Positions 33,726-45,681 of a stretch of 64,000 bases of DNA are shown here, piece by piece. Below the pieces are notes generated by a model, which was not told where the DNA came from, did not search any database, and was given only the letters and a program-made list of their open reading frames with translations. The stretch covers positions 682,001-746,000 of the forward strand of contig MU270043.1 in NCBI GenBank assembly GCA_021432635.1. Reading direction: 5' to 3'. How positions within the stretch are numbered: the stretch's first letter is position 1; each line of letters opens with the position of its first letter. Source of the stretch: Thozetella sp. PMI_491 (lineage: Eukaryota > Ascomycota > Sordariomycetes > Chaetosphaeriales > Chaetosphaeriaceae). The position numbers and the translations under genes were made by a program.

Positions 33726-34155
33726 ATGGTATGGAATTGAAAATGTTGTAGCATCTCCCCCGTCAGACGCTAACCGTGGGCTTAGGAGAGCCCTCACGAG
33801 CACCAGCAGAACCTCCTGCTCTCGCGCATCATCACCAATGTTGTAAGTGCACGCGGGGTCCCCTGTTCCACACCCCTGGCTCACATCCACCAAGGAGAAG
33901 CTCAACGAGTCCATCGTGGTGATGAACAAGGCACTTCAGGTAACCACGCGCACTTACTCTTGGGATATTATAACGGCATTAATGCTCTCGCCAGGAAATC
34001 AACATCCAAAACATGAACATTGAGCTTGTGGCGCAGATGTTCAAGAACTACCAGTCCAATGTTCTCTTCCACCTCGAGGGTATGTGCTACTCTCCCAGGG
34101 CTGAAATTGTGCTTATGGAATGGCAGCTACCGACAACTTGAGAGAGCCATCATGA
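33726..34155 (+). CDS. DAD4: DASH/Dam1 complex subunit Dad4, 72 aa
   Basis: Subunit of the DASH ring that couples kinetochores to spindle microtubules (family knowledge). Five coding exons: 33726-33728 (only the ATG), 33786-33842, 33895-33939, 33995-34079, 34127-34155. The join reads [20 protein letters not shown], then [20 protein letters not shown], then [20 protein letters not shown] and [11 protein letters not shown]. It is 72 residues, the length of yeast Dad4. Intron 1 begins immediately after the ATG (GTATGG), with branch GCTAAC and acceptor CTTAG. No exon is longer than 85 bases, so no long frame marks the gene. It lies between IES6 and ARP5. Confidence 0.95.
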
Positions 34156-34898
34156 AAAGCGGGATGTTGCTCTGTCTCGCGCAGCGGTGCCAGAGGTAGT
34201 AGGGGATTGCTGCCTCCCTTGGTTGATGCGCTCACATGGGTCTAGCAGTGATGAATCGGCCGTAGAGCGTCTCGCAGTGGGAATGGGATCGGAACGCAAA
34301 AGTAGTAGTGCTGCCATGAACCAGTCGGACCCTGTTGAGTCTTGCTGAAGGCCAGTTAGAGAGGCCCATGACCTGTCTCCCTAGTGATAGGACATGCGGG
34401 CGAAGACGACCACAACGCAGGGCCTGTTCTTTTGCTATGGGATAACGGCGGGGCGCGGGGATGTTGTATTCATGGACACATACGAATATAGCGTCTTGAT
34501 AGAATAATGCAAATGCCTTGTGCACTGGCGTTCTGACCTCCTATTATGCCACAGAACTGCTGTCCAGACAATAGCTCAGCTACGATGTTTGGCTGTGGTT
34601 TATCTTATCGCCCCCTAGACCCGCAGTGACGAGCTGTTGCGCTACTGGGTGGAACTGTCCTCTCCTGTACCTTGTTGTTAGGTACAGCCTCGCCAATCGC
34701 GACCCAGCTGGCATCAGCCTTCTAGACTGCAGTTTTAAAAAGCATAAAATTCTTGAACAGCAAGCATTTCATACCATCCACCAATTGCCCGATACCGTAC
34801 AGCGCAAACATCCGCCCAGGATGCTCTTTCAATCATCGTGATCGCCCCAGAACAACCACTCGCGCGTCCACCAGAGAGGTACACCACACCTGCCTACC
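34156..34898. other. Intergenic region DAD4/ARP5
   Basis: About 740 bases containing the DAD4 3' end and the ARP5 promoter and leader. No further gene is visible. Confidence 0.6.
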
Positions 34899-37466
34899 AT
34901 GGCTCCTTCCGCGATTGACGACCCCCCGAGTCGGAGGGAAGCTTGGAAGAGCTTGCCTTCGCCCACCATCTATCCGGTCCAGGAGGCCAAGTTTGAAAAG
35001 TATGTGGCGCCTCAGATCGATGGCCACGAAAAGGCAATAGCGCGTCCCCAGGGAAACGCCGCAATTGTCATCGATAATGGTACGTTCCCCCGTGCTCGCA
35101 CTCAGGGCCTCCCTCCTAGGTAGCTGGTGCCGTGGCTGATCGCGGTACGATGCCCGCTTTTCTAGGTTCCTCAACTGTGCGTGCAGGATGGTCTTTCGAA
35201 TCGGCCCCACGACTGGCCATCCCTCCTATCGCAGCGAAGTTCCGCGACCGAAAGATGGGAAAGACACTCTCCTTGGCTGGACACGATTGTTACTCCGACA
35301 CGACCGCACGGGGACACGTACGCTACGCCTTCGAGCCCGGGACCGGAATTGTGAGCAACTGGGACGCCATGGAGCATGTCCTAGACCACCTCTTCATCAA
35401 GCTCGGCTTGAACGGCGTGGAAGGCTCCATCGATATGCCCATTGTCATGACGGAAGCGGTCGCGAACCTGCCGTACTCGAGAAAGTGTACGCACCGCCCC
35501 CTTGAGGACTGGATTCTGATTAGTTGCTAACTGGCAGCAGCCATGACCGAGATTATCTTCGAATGCTATGGCGCTCCTAGCCTCGCGTACGGCATTGATT
35601 CCCTCTTCTCATACCGCCAGAACCAAGGCAAAACCGGCATGGTTGTCTCGTCATCTTACAGCTCCACGCATCTCATTCCCGTCTACAATTCCAAGGCTAT
35701 GCTGTCCCACGCTACAAGGCTAAACTGGGGCGGCTGGCATGCCGCCGAGTACATGTTGAAGCTCATCAGGCTTAAGTATCACAGCGGCTTTCACGGCAAG
35801 CTGAACTCGTCGCAGGCAGAGTACATGGTGCGAGATTTCTGCTACGTCTCGCAGGACTATGAGAAAGAGCTTGCGAGCTACCTTGACTGGACTGGACTGG
35901 AGGATCGCGAGAGAATCGTCCAGTATCCTTACACAGAGGAAGTGATCGTGCAGAAAACGGAAGAGGAGCTCGCCCGAATCGCCGAGCGCAAGAAGGAGAA
36001 TGGGCGGCGGCTCCAGGAGCAGGCTGCGAAGATGCGGCTCGAACGTCTGATGAAGAAGGAGCAAGAGCTCGAATACTACAAGGACGTGCAGCGTAAGCTC
36101 GTCGACCAGACCAAGAAGGAAACGAAGCGGCTGCTGGATGACGCTGAGGTTAAGGACGAGACACATCTAGAGCGTATTGTCAAAGACTTGGAGCGGTCGA
36201 TCAAAAAGGCTCGCCAGAAAGACCTAGGTGGCGAGGCGGAGGAAGAGCAAGAGCAGCCCGACTTCAGCCTCCTCGAGGTTCCAGATGACCAGCTCGACGA
36301 GGCAGGGCTCAAGCAGAAGCGCCAACAACGCCTCCTGAAATCAAATCACGATGCACGGGCGCGCGCCAAGGCAGAGAAGGAAGCAGAGAAAGCACGGATA
36401 GCCGAGGAGCAACGTCTGGACGAGGAACGGCGGACCAACAACCTGGAAGACTGGCTCGAGGACAAGAGGCAGGCGCGCCTCGAGAAACTCGCTGCCATCA
36501 AGGAGCGTGACCGTCTCAAAGCCGATCTTGGCAACCGCAAGTCGCTTGCAAATCAGATCCGAATGAAGAATATTGCCAACCTTGCCTCCGACTCACCGAC
36601 AGGAGCGGGCGGTCGGAAACGGCGGCGTGGTGGGGACGACGACGACTTCGGCGCGGATGATGCAGATTGGGCCATCTATCGTAGCGTGGCAATCGGAGCC
36701 AACAAAGGAGACAGCGATGACGAGGAGGAAGGCGAAGAAGACCTCGAGGCTGCCGTGCGCGCCCTCGAGCAGGACCTCCTGGAATACGACGAGAATTTCA
36801 CCTATGAGAACACACTCGACGCTCAGAAAGACTGGTCCAAGTCACTGCTGCATGCGTTCCGCTACGGACCGCGCCCATTCGATGAGACGCCCAGGGAGAC
36901 GCACCAGCTACACCTCAACGTCGAGCGCATCCGCGTGCCCGAAGTCCTGTTTCAGCCCAGCGCCATCGCTGGTGTCGACCAGGCAGGCATCATCGAAATC
37001 GCGAGTGACATCCTCAACCAGCGTCTCCCCGGCATCCCCGGCCTTGATCGCGACGAGTTTCTCAAGGATGTCTTCCTTACCGGCGGCAACACGCTGTTCC
37101 GAAACTTCGAGGACCGCCTGCGAGCCGGTCTGACGGCCCAGCTTCCCGTTGAGGCCCCGCTGCGTGTCCGTCGTGCTGAAGACGCGCTGCTGGATGCATG
37201 GAGAGGCGCTGCAGGATGGGTGGGCACTCCCGAGTGGCAGCGCACGACCGTCAGCAAAGAAGAGTACCAGGAGAAGGGTGCGGACTACATTAAGGTGAGC
37301 TTGCCTGACTCAGGGTTGCCATTCCCCTCCTGAACCCCATTATTCCCCCATTCTCTCCGCCTTTCTCTCTCTATGCCCCTCTCGGCACGACTGCCTCTTG
37401 TGGTACGGCATGACTAACCCAGCCTCCCATTCATAGGAGCACGACATGGGCAACGCGTTCGCCTAG
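34899..37466 (+). CDS. ARP5: Actin-related protein 5 (INO80 subunit), 761 aa
   Basis: Actin-fold subunit of INO80 that binds the nucleosome with Ies6 (known). Coding exons: 34899-35079, 35166-35486, 35541-37294, 37437-37466. Exon 1/2 joins to AAIVIDNGSSTVRAGW, the actin phosphate-loop motif. Exon 3 starts MTEIIFECYGAPSLAYGIDS and includes GKTGMVVSSSYSSTHLIPVY. A long Glu/Lys/Arg coiled-coil insertion follows (EEELARIAERKKENGRRLQE onward), diagnostic of Arp5 against other Arps. The actin fold resumes with LNVERIRVPEVLFQPS and FLTGGNTLFRNFEDRLRAGL. The last exon adds only EHDMGNAFA. Intron 2 ends in a tandem CAGCAG, so a one-residue isoform (extra Ala) is possible. Confidence 0.96.
35531..35540 (+). 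other. NAGNAG tandem acceptor in ARP5 intron 2
   Basis: The acceptor reads GGCAGCAG/CC. Splicing at 35541 gives RKS-MTE; splicing three bases earlier gives RKS-A-MTE. Both keep frame. Confidence 0.7.
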
Positions 37467-38555
37467 GTGGCGAACGGTTATTCGTCGACTGCAACGCGTG
37501 CCAAGCGGACCCGTCGCTAAAGGAGGGAACATGGGACCTGTATGAGGTTTGCCCAGTGGATGCATGCTGCAGTGTACAATTAGATTGGTAGATAAGTGGG
37601 TGCGACGGTGATTTGGCTCCATGACAGAAAATCCATGGTGTTCCGGTTCGACCACGCTCCCTAGCTAGCAGCATAGCTGCAGGTGGAATCTAGATACGAA
37701 CAACCACAGCGCTCCAGTGCCAGAGAACAGGGGGCGCGTTTGTTGGGGGAGGGACGGGGGCGACGGCGCAGTGTGCGTCCATAGCCTTGCGGGATAATCC
37801 ATCATCTTCCCCATTGAACGAATACCGACTACTTGTGTAATGCGTATGCATGCGATACTATGATAGCACGAATAGGCATGTAGCGGCAACGGGACTGCAA
37901 CGGGCCCTAGCACTAGTAATATCATTTTCCTTAAACCACATCTCCCCACCTGCCACGAGAAGACCTGCGCTCTAGTAATATTCGCCCGTCCACCCGTACA
38001 ACGCAAAGCATGTAAGGAATGGTCGCCAAATGGTGCCTCGTCCGAGGCTATCTCATGACGCCACTTCCCTCTTTCCGTCTATCTTGGACATAGAAGGGCC
38101 CAGGTGATGACGAGCGTATGGCGCATCGCCATTCTGTGATCCCACTCCCCCCTTACTGCTGGCCACGCTTAGCAACGGCTGGGGCACGCGCGACACTTGC
38201 CACTCTCGTCGCCCCTTTTGTACCCACACTCGTGTCCTTATCACATATGCCTCTATTCGCGGGTGGAAGTAAATCCCGCGAGAAGCACCGCGCCGGCGTA
38301 CCAGCTGCAATACATTCGACAGAGTATACGCAAGCACCATAACGCACTAACCGCGTTGCCCGCCCTAACGCCTCCCGTCCGTGACAGACCCCGGGTACGA
38401 GCCGGAGGCCGGGAATTCAACTTAAATGCAAAGGATCCTCAACGCCGGTCAAAAGACAAACGGGAAGTCGTAAAATCCCTACACCCCATCGTCCGTAGAT
38501 TTGTGATCCTGGGAGATGGGCAAAGCTGCGGTGCGCAGCTTACGAGGCATTGGTC
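37467..38555. other. Convergent intergenic region ARP5/bZIP
   Basis: About 1.1 kb between convergent stop codons; it should hold both 3' UTRs. The frames present are short and domain-free. Confidence 0.6.
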
Positions 38556-41348
38556 CTACATGGGAGCAGCAACAAGGCCGTCGGATGGCTCGCCCTTTAG
38601 CTGTCGGCTGATTTCGTCGGCCTCGCGCGCGGCATCTGCTCGACTATCTCGACCGTCGCTTGTCATGCCTTCCACGGCTTGAGCCACCGCCGCAAGGCTC
38701 GCGGTCGTGGGCCCTGAAAAGGATTGCTGGGCGGTGGGCGGCGGTAGAGCAATAGCGCGGGGATGCGCCAGGTTGATACTCGGAGGTGGCGGTGGATAGT
38801 TGCCTTGCAAGTCTATGAGCCGCGACTGCAGGTCAATAACATACATTCTCAGGTGCTCGTTCTCGGCTTGCAGAGATTGGTAGCTCGTCTTGACGTCGTC
38901 AGCCTCCTTGACCTGCTGCTCGAGTTTCTTGATGTAGCCCTCTTTGCGCTGTCGAAACGCGCGCTGGGATAATGTTAGTTACGTAAGGAACGCGGGTTCG
39001 TGCATGAGGCAAGCGAGAAGCGCAGATACGGGGACCACAATCCCGTCTTGGGGCGAAAGGTAACTCTGCATCCCCTGTCTCCGCGGACGGTCGCTGGAGA
39101 CGGCGAGGTAGCGCCGAGATAGCTAGCAGGAGGCTAGATGGTGATGATTAAGCGCGCGTGGGCCCACTCCCAGAACCGGAGCTACGGCGCCAGAGCTCAA
39201 CCCTGTCGATTCGCCACAGGAAAGGCGGCACGAGGGGAAGATATTTCCCAATACGGAAATAGGGCTTTGGTTGGAGGGAAACAAGAGGTATTACTAACCT
39301 GGGCAGCGCGGTTTTGAGCAGCACGCTTGGATTGCGAGAGCTCGCGCTTCTGCTTTCTTCCGTCCGAGCCAGCGTCCGCGCCAGGGTCAAGGTAGGCCAC
39401 CGCGGGCGAGGATGAGGAACCGGACATGACAGATGCGGCTTGGTCGGGAAGTGAAGGCACGGCAGCTGGCATCATGGCCGGGGGAGGCGGGTAAACAGGA
39501 CTTGCGCCGGGTTCGTGTGCGGATCGAAGCTCGGGGTCGATGTGCGCTTCGTTCTGGGCAGGTTGCGCCTGGCCGTAGCCATGCGGCAGCAGGGAATGGG
39601 TTTGCGCAACGGGTGACTGCTGTCCCCCTAAGCCGTTCGGCGGCGAATGGCTGGGGCCGTTAGAGTAGCCCGAGTGGACGTGGTTGTTTATTAAGGAAGA
39701 CTCAGTTGGAGCTCCAGAGTCTGCTGTTGGTGGCCAAGGCGTTCAGGTTAGCATGTTTTGGGCCGATTATGCGAGTTGCAATGTTGAGTCAGGGGTCCAA
39801 GGGCGGAAGAAGGGGAGGTTCAAATAAGTCGGATCAGGACAGCGGGATGGGTAAGAAGAGGGCGATGCGGCGATATATAGTAATGACCATTTGAGAACAG
39901 GGTCGATCTAAGAGGTGCAATGCAGGCGTTACAGGGGTGGCACAGGTAATGAATGGCGCCGAGGACTGATGAGGTAACAGGTACGTGCATTGATACGGCC
40001 GAGTGGGTGCGGGAACGTAAGAGGGAAGCTGATGGATGACCGGTGTTGTAAGTCACCTGGGGACTGGGGAGAAGGACTGACTGCTGCACTGCAGCTCCTT
40101 CCCGCCAGCAGTGCCCGAGCAGCGGCGGGACGAGAGCCAGGGAAGCAGAATAGGTAACGGTGCCGACGGCCTAGCAGTCGCCACAGTAGCAGGTCGTCTG
40201 ACTAGCTAAGTAGGCATTGAGGGAGATAGACGAAAGCGAGTGAGTGGCACTGGGTTTTGAATATGTAATCCGAGGAAACGGAGGCCACTATGGGGCAGGG
40301 GGAACGGCCGGTAGAAGGTTGGATTACATATCAGCGTGGTGGCCACGAGGGCCGCTGGGGGAAATCGGACTTGTAGCCCACTTTTGCAGCACAAAGCCGA
40401 GCACCACCACCACAAACCCTTCCCAGATCCAGCAGCCCCCCCAATCGATCGGCGCTAGCAACACTGCCAGCTCGGCAGGTCGACAAACTGAGCAACAGAC
40501 AGCAGAAGGAGAGCAGAAGATGGGCATTCGAACAAAGCTTCGGCGGGAGAGGGTGTCGGTATGACGAGCACTCCAATCGCAGCGACAAGCAGCGAGGCTC
40601 CTCAGGCTCTGGGGCTTCCCAGAGCGTCTGCATCCCCAAAACAGCGAGTGGCAGGGGGATATGGCCAACTGGCATGCCTGGGGACCGGGGGTTGCTGGAG
40701 GGGGTCTGTGGGAGGGATGGTGCGGCTGCAGGTGGCCGCACGCGGTGCGGCAGAACAACCAGTGCCTCAAAAGTGCGAGGGGATGGGGCAAGCGAGCCGT
40801 ACCAGTCACGATCCTATCCAGCCGGCCTCGCCATCTGGGAAGATAGGGGGCCGTGGCTAGTTCAGTACGGCAAACGGTAGATTCGCTGCTGGGGATTGCC
40901 TGCACCAGGCGCATGCAACCCGGGGCGCATAGAGGTGTGGGTGTGTGTAGGTGTGTGCGGGTGTGCAGGTTTGGTGGGTGTGTGTGGGTGCGGGTGATGG
41001 TGCGCCAGCCCTGCCCTTCACTGAAGGGTAATCTGTCGCGAGCAGTCGGGGCCTGGTGGGCGGGGAGGGGTTACCGGTTGGCGCTCCGTCCAGGAGCGGC
41101 GGCCGGTGCTAGTGACAAGATGGATAAAGGTGAGAGACCAATGCCTTGGTTGGCCTGTTGGCTTGGACGACAAAAACGGCGCGTCTCGGACGGGCTCGAT
41201 GGATAGCAAGTGAGTGGAGCGAATGCGCGCCTGGTGCTGAGTGCAGATCTGGAGCAAATCCGCGCGACGGCTACGGATGTGACCCGAGGGGCCGAAGGAG
41301 CAGGAGGAATCCAAAGTGTCACTCACCCATCTTGAGGTCGGTCGACAT
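38556..41348 (-). CDS. bZIP transcription factor, KapC/Yap-like, about 284 aa
   Basis: Nuclear DNA-binding regulator. The basic region spans an intron: KRELSQSKRAAQNRAAQ (exon ending at 39299) joins RAFRQRKEGYIKKLEQQVKE (exon beginning at 38963). This gives the NxxAQRAFRQRK signature of fungal Yap/KapC factors, followed by a leucine-zipper-like helix (YQSLQAENEHLRMYVIDLQ). The C-terminus is Pro/Ala-rich. Proposed exons: 41348-41327 (22 bases, MSTDLKM), 39723-39299, 38963-38556; these keep frame. The first exon and its 1603-base intron are inferred from a GTGAGT donor and a GCTAAC..ACAG acceptor. Translation could instead begin at the in-frame ATG at 39475 with a 5' leader intron. The acceptor at 39724 is another CAGCAG tandem. 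Confidence 0.85.
40930..40995. repeat. GT/GGGTG-rich degenerate repeat
   Basis: About 65 bases made of GTGTGGGTGTGTGTAGGTG-like units, with no C runs. It lies inside the proposed long first intron of the bZIP gene or in its promoter. It could form G-rich structures on the plus strand. Confidence 0.7.
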
Positions 41349-44300
41349 GGCCGCGTTGCTGTTGCTGGAAGTCCGGCGGCCCTTTCTGACTCAGCATGAA
41401 ATGAGGTACGAGACGGTTGCTTGCGTAGGCGATGATGACTACTCAGAACCGACCACTCAAACGAGAGCTGAGACAGGTCGCACCCGAAGATGGTGCTGTT
41501 AACAGTCTACCAAACCTAAGCCCGAAATTTCCGCATCTGTTAGTCGCGTCCAACAAGGGGGGAGAGCGGCCAGTTATCGCCGCAGTGGAACGATGGATGG
41601 GCAACAGAAGCCAGCAACCGCACCGCATCGGCCGGTGGTTGGGGCAAGAGGGTGGAGCAAAGCAAATGCGAATCCGATGGGGAAACGGGACAGACGAGAA
41701 AGAGAGATGGCTTACAACCGACCAGGAAGTCGACGGCGATGGCCTGGAATGGTAAAAAAGTCGCGCGGCTGGACGAGCGCGAGCAGACGACTCAAAAACC
41801 TAGAGTGTCGCGATCCGGAGTTAGTGAATGCTGCTAGCCGGGGAAGTTTGTCGCCGATTATTAATAACATCATGTTTTGGTCTAATGTAAGGCACTCACC
41901 TCCTCTTGGCCAGGCAAGGGGTGGGCTCGGACTGGGGGAGCGAACCAAGACGTGTAAGGCAAGCTCTCGCGAGGTGTCCCCGTGGAATGAAATGTTGAGT
42001 CAGCACAAGGGAAAGTTGCGAGGTGAGAAAAATCGGGCGGCAGCCTCCCGAGGAGAAAAGGCGGGCGGGCTCTGGTCTCGGTCGTGTGGCGCGCCGTCTT
42101 CGGTGTTCTCTCGTTCCCGAGCAGCTCAGCAGACAGCGGCGGCGACCCAGGAATCGCCGGGGATCCGAAATGGCGATGACTTCGAAGTTCTTTGTCAGAT
42201 CTTGATGGCTTTGTCAGCAGCGAGGATGTTTGGTGCTGTGCAGGAGGGAAAGGGAAAGTCGCCGGCAAGCCGAGGAACGCGGGGTGGGGACATTTGCCAT
42301 CGGCCGTGTGGGTTTCTTAGCCCGAGCCTTTTTTTTTTCTTGTTCCCGGGGCCTTGCTTGTCCCTTTGGCGAGCTTCCGCTTGGCCAAGATGGTCCTCAC
42401 GCCCCAAACCCACATCGGGCCCTCGCCAGTGGCCAGCCACAGCCCGCCGGTTGCGCTTTCCTTCTCCCAAAATGCGAGTTTCCTCTCATTTGCTACCCTG
42501 TCGCCCGTTACCCAAGGAAGGCAAGCCACCTTGCCTCGCCCTCCCGCACCATTCGTTTCTGCACGGTCGACTCGCAATCGAGAACGAAACGGTCAGGTCC
42601 ATCGTTCGTCACCCAGCCACCGTTTCCCATCACGTGTGAAGGATACGGACGCTCGTCAAGAGTGCTGCAGCACTTAGGTACAGTAGTAGCCTACATAATT
42701 ACATGCTGTCTGCCAAAAAGAGAGACATCTCGCACAACTGCGACCCCCAGTCACCTTGCCCCCCCTTTCCCCCGGCTCCTCCTTCGACAAGAGTCTGTCA
42801 TTCGAAAGCCAGGTAGGTACTGTATATGCGTAATTATTCTCCATTGCAATCCGCTGCAGTTGGTGGGCACCTCCCCTGTTTAGAGTCCACTTTTACAACG
42901 AAACCATGACGGGGCCTACTACGGTGGGGAGGCACAGTATTGTTTCCCACTCGCTCGTATAATCCATTAGTTAATCTTTCTTTATTTTAGCCGAAAACCC
43001 CACATTACAACGTAGAAAGTCGCTTGTTCCTACACGACACTACCGTTTCCCTTCACTAATCCCTGCTAAATTGCATATGGAGTGCTAGCCCATCGTCATG
43101 GAATTTGGCACCGTCTTGTAGCTAGGCAGATGAAAGAGACATTCGCATTGACAAGAGAGAAGGGCTGTTCGGGAGAATTATCCGGATTGAGCACCACGTC
43201 GCCTTCCGGATTGGGTAAAGAATGAATGCCTCGGCCGAACCACGCTTTGGTAGGTAGCTTCAGGAGAGCTCGACCCAACATGAGCATGTCGACAGGTTAC
43301 TAACTCCGGCGCAGCAGCAGCACGTACAGAATATGACCGGGATCTGTTTGATGTTATTGATTGCTTACTACGCATGAAGGACGCTGTCCGCTTCGCTATG
43401 CTCCTATGCGACTGGCTGCTTTTAGCGTCTCTGCCGCGAGTTGCTCACTTTCCCGGCTTAAGTGCGTCCCATGCCCTTGCCGCCCTTGGCCATGTCAAAC
43501 CCCGGAACTGAGCTCTCGTCGGAATATTGCTGCGAATTACGGGGTCCATAGCATAGGACGCCCCGGCCCTGCCCTGCCCATGGAGCCACCTTGGGCACAC
43601 GTCGCCTGCCCGGCAGGCAAACACTCTAGGATCTCCTGCCGCCTCTCGGGATATGCTCAGGCATGGTGTTGGCTGCGCTGGATGTTTCCTCTGCCTCCAG
43701 CTGATCCATAGCTCTCTCGATGTGGACGCCGAGCCAGCCGCTCTAGCCACCACCGAACACAAGGGCGGCATCCATTACATCCGATCAATAGTTGAATACG
43801 ACCCCCAAGCGGAAGGCCAGCCGCTCCCGCCCCCCATCGGAAGACATTTCAGCGTCTCATTTTTCATTCAGCTCGCGCTGAATCTCCCAAAGAAGACGCC
43901 CGTTACTAAGGAGCCTCCCGGCCCAGTAATTTACTCAGCTATAGTCCGGATCTTCCTTATCCACCTCTCCACGTGGCCTACCCCTTACCCACATGAACAC
44001 GGTTGATTCATCTCGTACAAGTGATCGATTACAAAGTATAGGATTGCCGCTGAGTCGGCTGGGTTCCCCTGTCCACGCTATTTGTCTCGTACCGCTATTC
44101 CCCGGCACGCCTCTGGGCCTCACCTCCAGCACCAATTCAGTGCCGGAGCGTGGCAGGTGTTCACTAATTACCTGTGAAGGCACCCCGACACTGCCAAGTA
44201 AGAGGCCGGGAAGCCTCATGGTTCCCCGTTAGGGAAATTTGTCGGAATTTTTTGGTCATCTGACAGGGAACTGTTCAAGGCCGGCGTCAAGGACCGGCAT

Positions 44301-45681
44301 TGTCTTCACAGCACGCATAACATCCACACCAGTAGGGAGTTACATATGAGCTAATCGCTGCGACTGATAGTGAGGTTACTCCTCGACTTATTCCGTACAG
44401 TCAGCGAGAAAATGTAGGTTGTGGCTGTCGGAGACGGCTGATGGGAAGTCATGGCAGCCGCAAAGTCTCGGGCAGCCTCGCTGTCTACCTTCAGTCCTCC
44501 ACCTGGCGCACTCAATCACAGGGAACATACATCCCGTGTGGGCCCACCATCCCAGAATTACCCAAATAAGTAATAATGCCTCTCTGATACAAGTCGAGTA
44601 CCTGTTTCCCATTGATCAGTCATACTATGTACTTGGGTTCCGGCGCTGTGGTACACCTTGATCCTTGCCCCATCAAGTGCTTAGATCCCATCCGAGCTCA
44701 TAAGCGTCAGCCAGAGATAGATTCCATTAACTTGCGAGGTACTATTCCAAAGCCCGGCCAAGAGTGAAAAGCACCACGACCTCAGCTGCTGGGAAGTTGG
44801 ACATCTACATGTACAACGGTAGCGCCAGCTGGTCCTCTGCAAAGTACCTCAGCGTACACTCTAGAGCCTGGGAGAGTCTGTCGGTGCCTAGAACGGTTAG
44901 TACATTAGTGGCATCGGGCGTCGCGAATCCAGCCTCTTTTCGAAACCAACCGCGATATGAATGCTGTGGGGGTTGGGGCCATTGTGAAAACGGGGGGCTT
45001 TAACAGTCCATTCGACTGTCTTTACGAGCTTCTCGTTTCGGACCAAAATCAATACTGCATGTGCGTGGCTATCCCGGAAAAGAGGCTCGGACTTGAAGGC
45101 AAGCTCGCTGTCGACGAGGTGTAACCTGAGAGCCACAGGCACGCGTATTGTCACGCAGATAATATAGGAATGCGTATGGCTGCAGACAACTTGATTACCT
45201 CAGTTACATAGGTACAAATCCTAACGACCCCTTTCTCTCAGGCAAGGGACGGAGCTCCCGTCAGTCCTAACAGTTGAGTGGCGCTGGATTACGGAGCAAG
45301 AATGCGAGGCTATTCGTAGATACGGTATACGATGCTACCAGCCCCATATGCCGAGTGCACTGAGATACATAATACAGGGTGGAGGCTGGCCCAACCCCCT
45401 TCTTTGTTGGGAGATAGCCTTGCAGAGAGTGCTGTCCCTCGGGTTGGGTCGACATAAGCCGCGGAGGGGAAGGAGCGGAGACCCGTCTGGTCTCATTCGC
45501 AAAACCCGGCGCGTATCGGCGTGGACACATCGGCAAGATTTCCTTAACCCGCATGCCGGTCTCAGGCAGGCAGGGTTGGCAGCTTATCCCGCCCAAGTCC
45601 GCAGGGGTCATTTAGGTGTAAATTTGATTGTCTCCTCACGCGGCTAAGACGACTACATACACATAGGTTTCGAGCACGGCT
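41349..45681. other. Gene-poor region upstream of the bZIP gene
   Basis: About 4.3 kb. The part next to 41349 should be promoter and leader of the bZIP gene. A 348-codon plus-strand frame (41593-42639) is Arg/Ser/Gly-rich with no domain, and I treat it as chance. A coding-like trace at 44909-45124 is listed separately. A T-rich tract (about 42328-42340) and several GTACCTA-like motifs are present. No intact gene is supported. Confidence 0.5.
44909..45124 (+). pseudogene. Coding-like relic of unknown family
   Basis: An open stretch of 71 codons from just after a TAG (which could also be a splice acceptor, ATTAG) to a TAA. It contains RDMNAVGVGAIVKTGGFNS, then PFDCLYELLVSDQNQYC and EKRLGLEGKLAVDEV. 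Hydrophobic and Gly-rich patterning is protein-like, and the same frame stays open about 30 codons past the TAA (PESHRHAYCHADNIGMRMAA). I do not recognise the family. It may be the 3' part of a decayed enzyme gene or an exon of an unrecognised gene. Confidence 0.3.

Noticed and set aside
41593..42639. 348-codon plus-strand frame
   Set aside because: Arg/Ser-rich, no domain or splice structure, in the leader/promoter region of the bZIP gene; overlapping frames on both strands are equally open.
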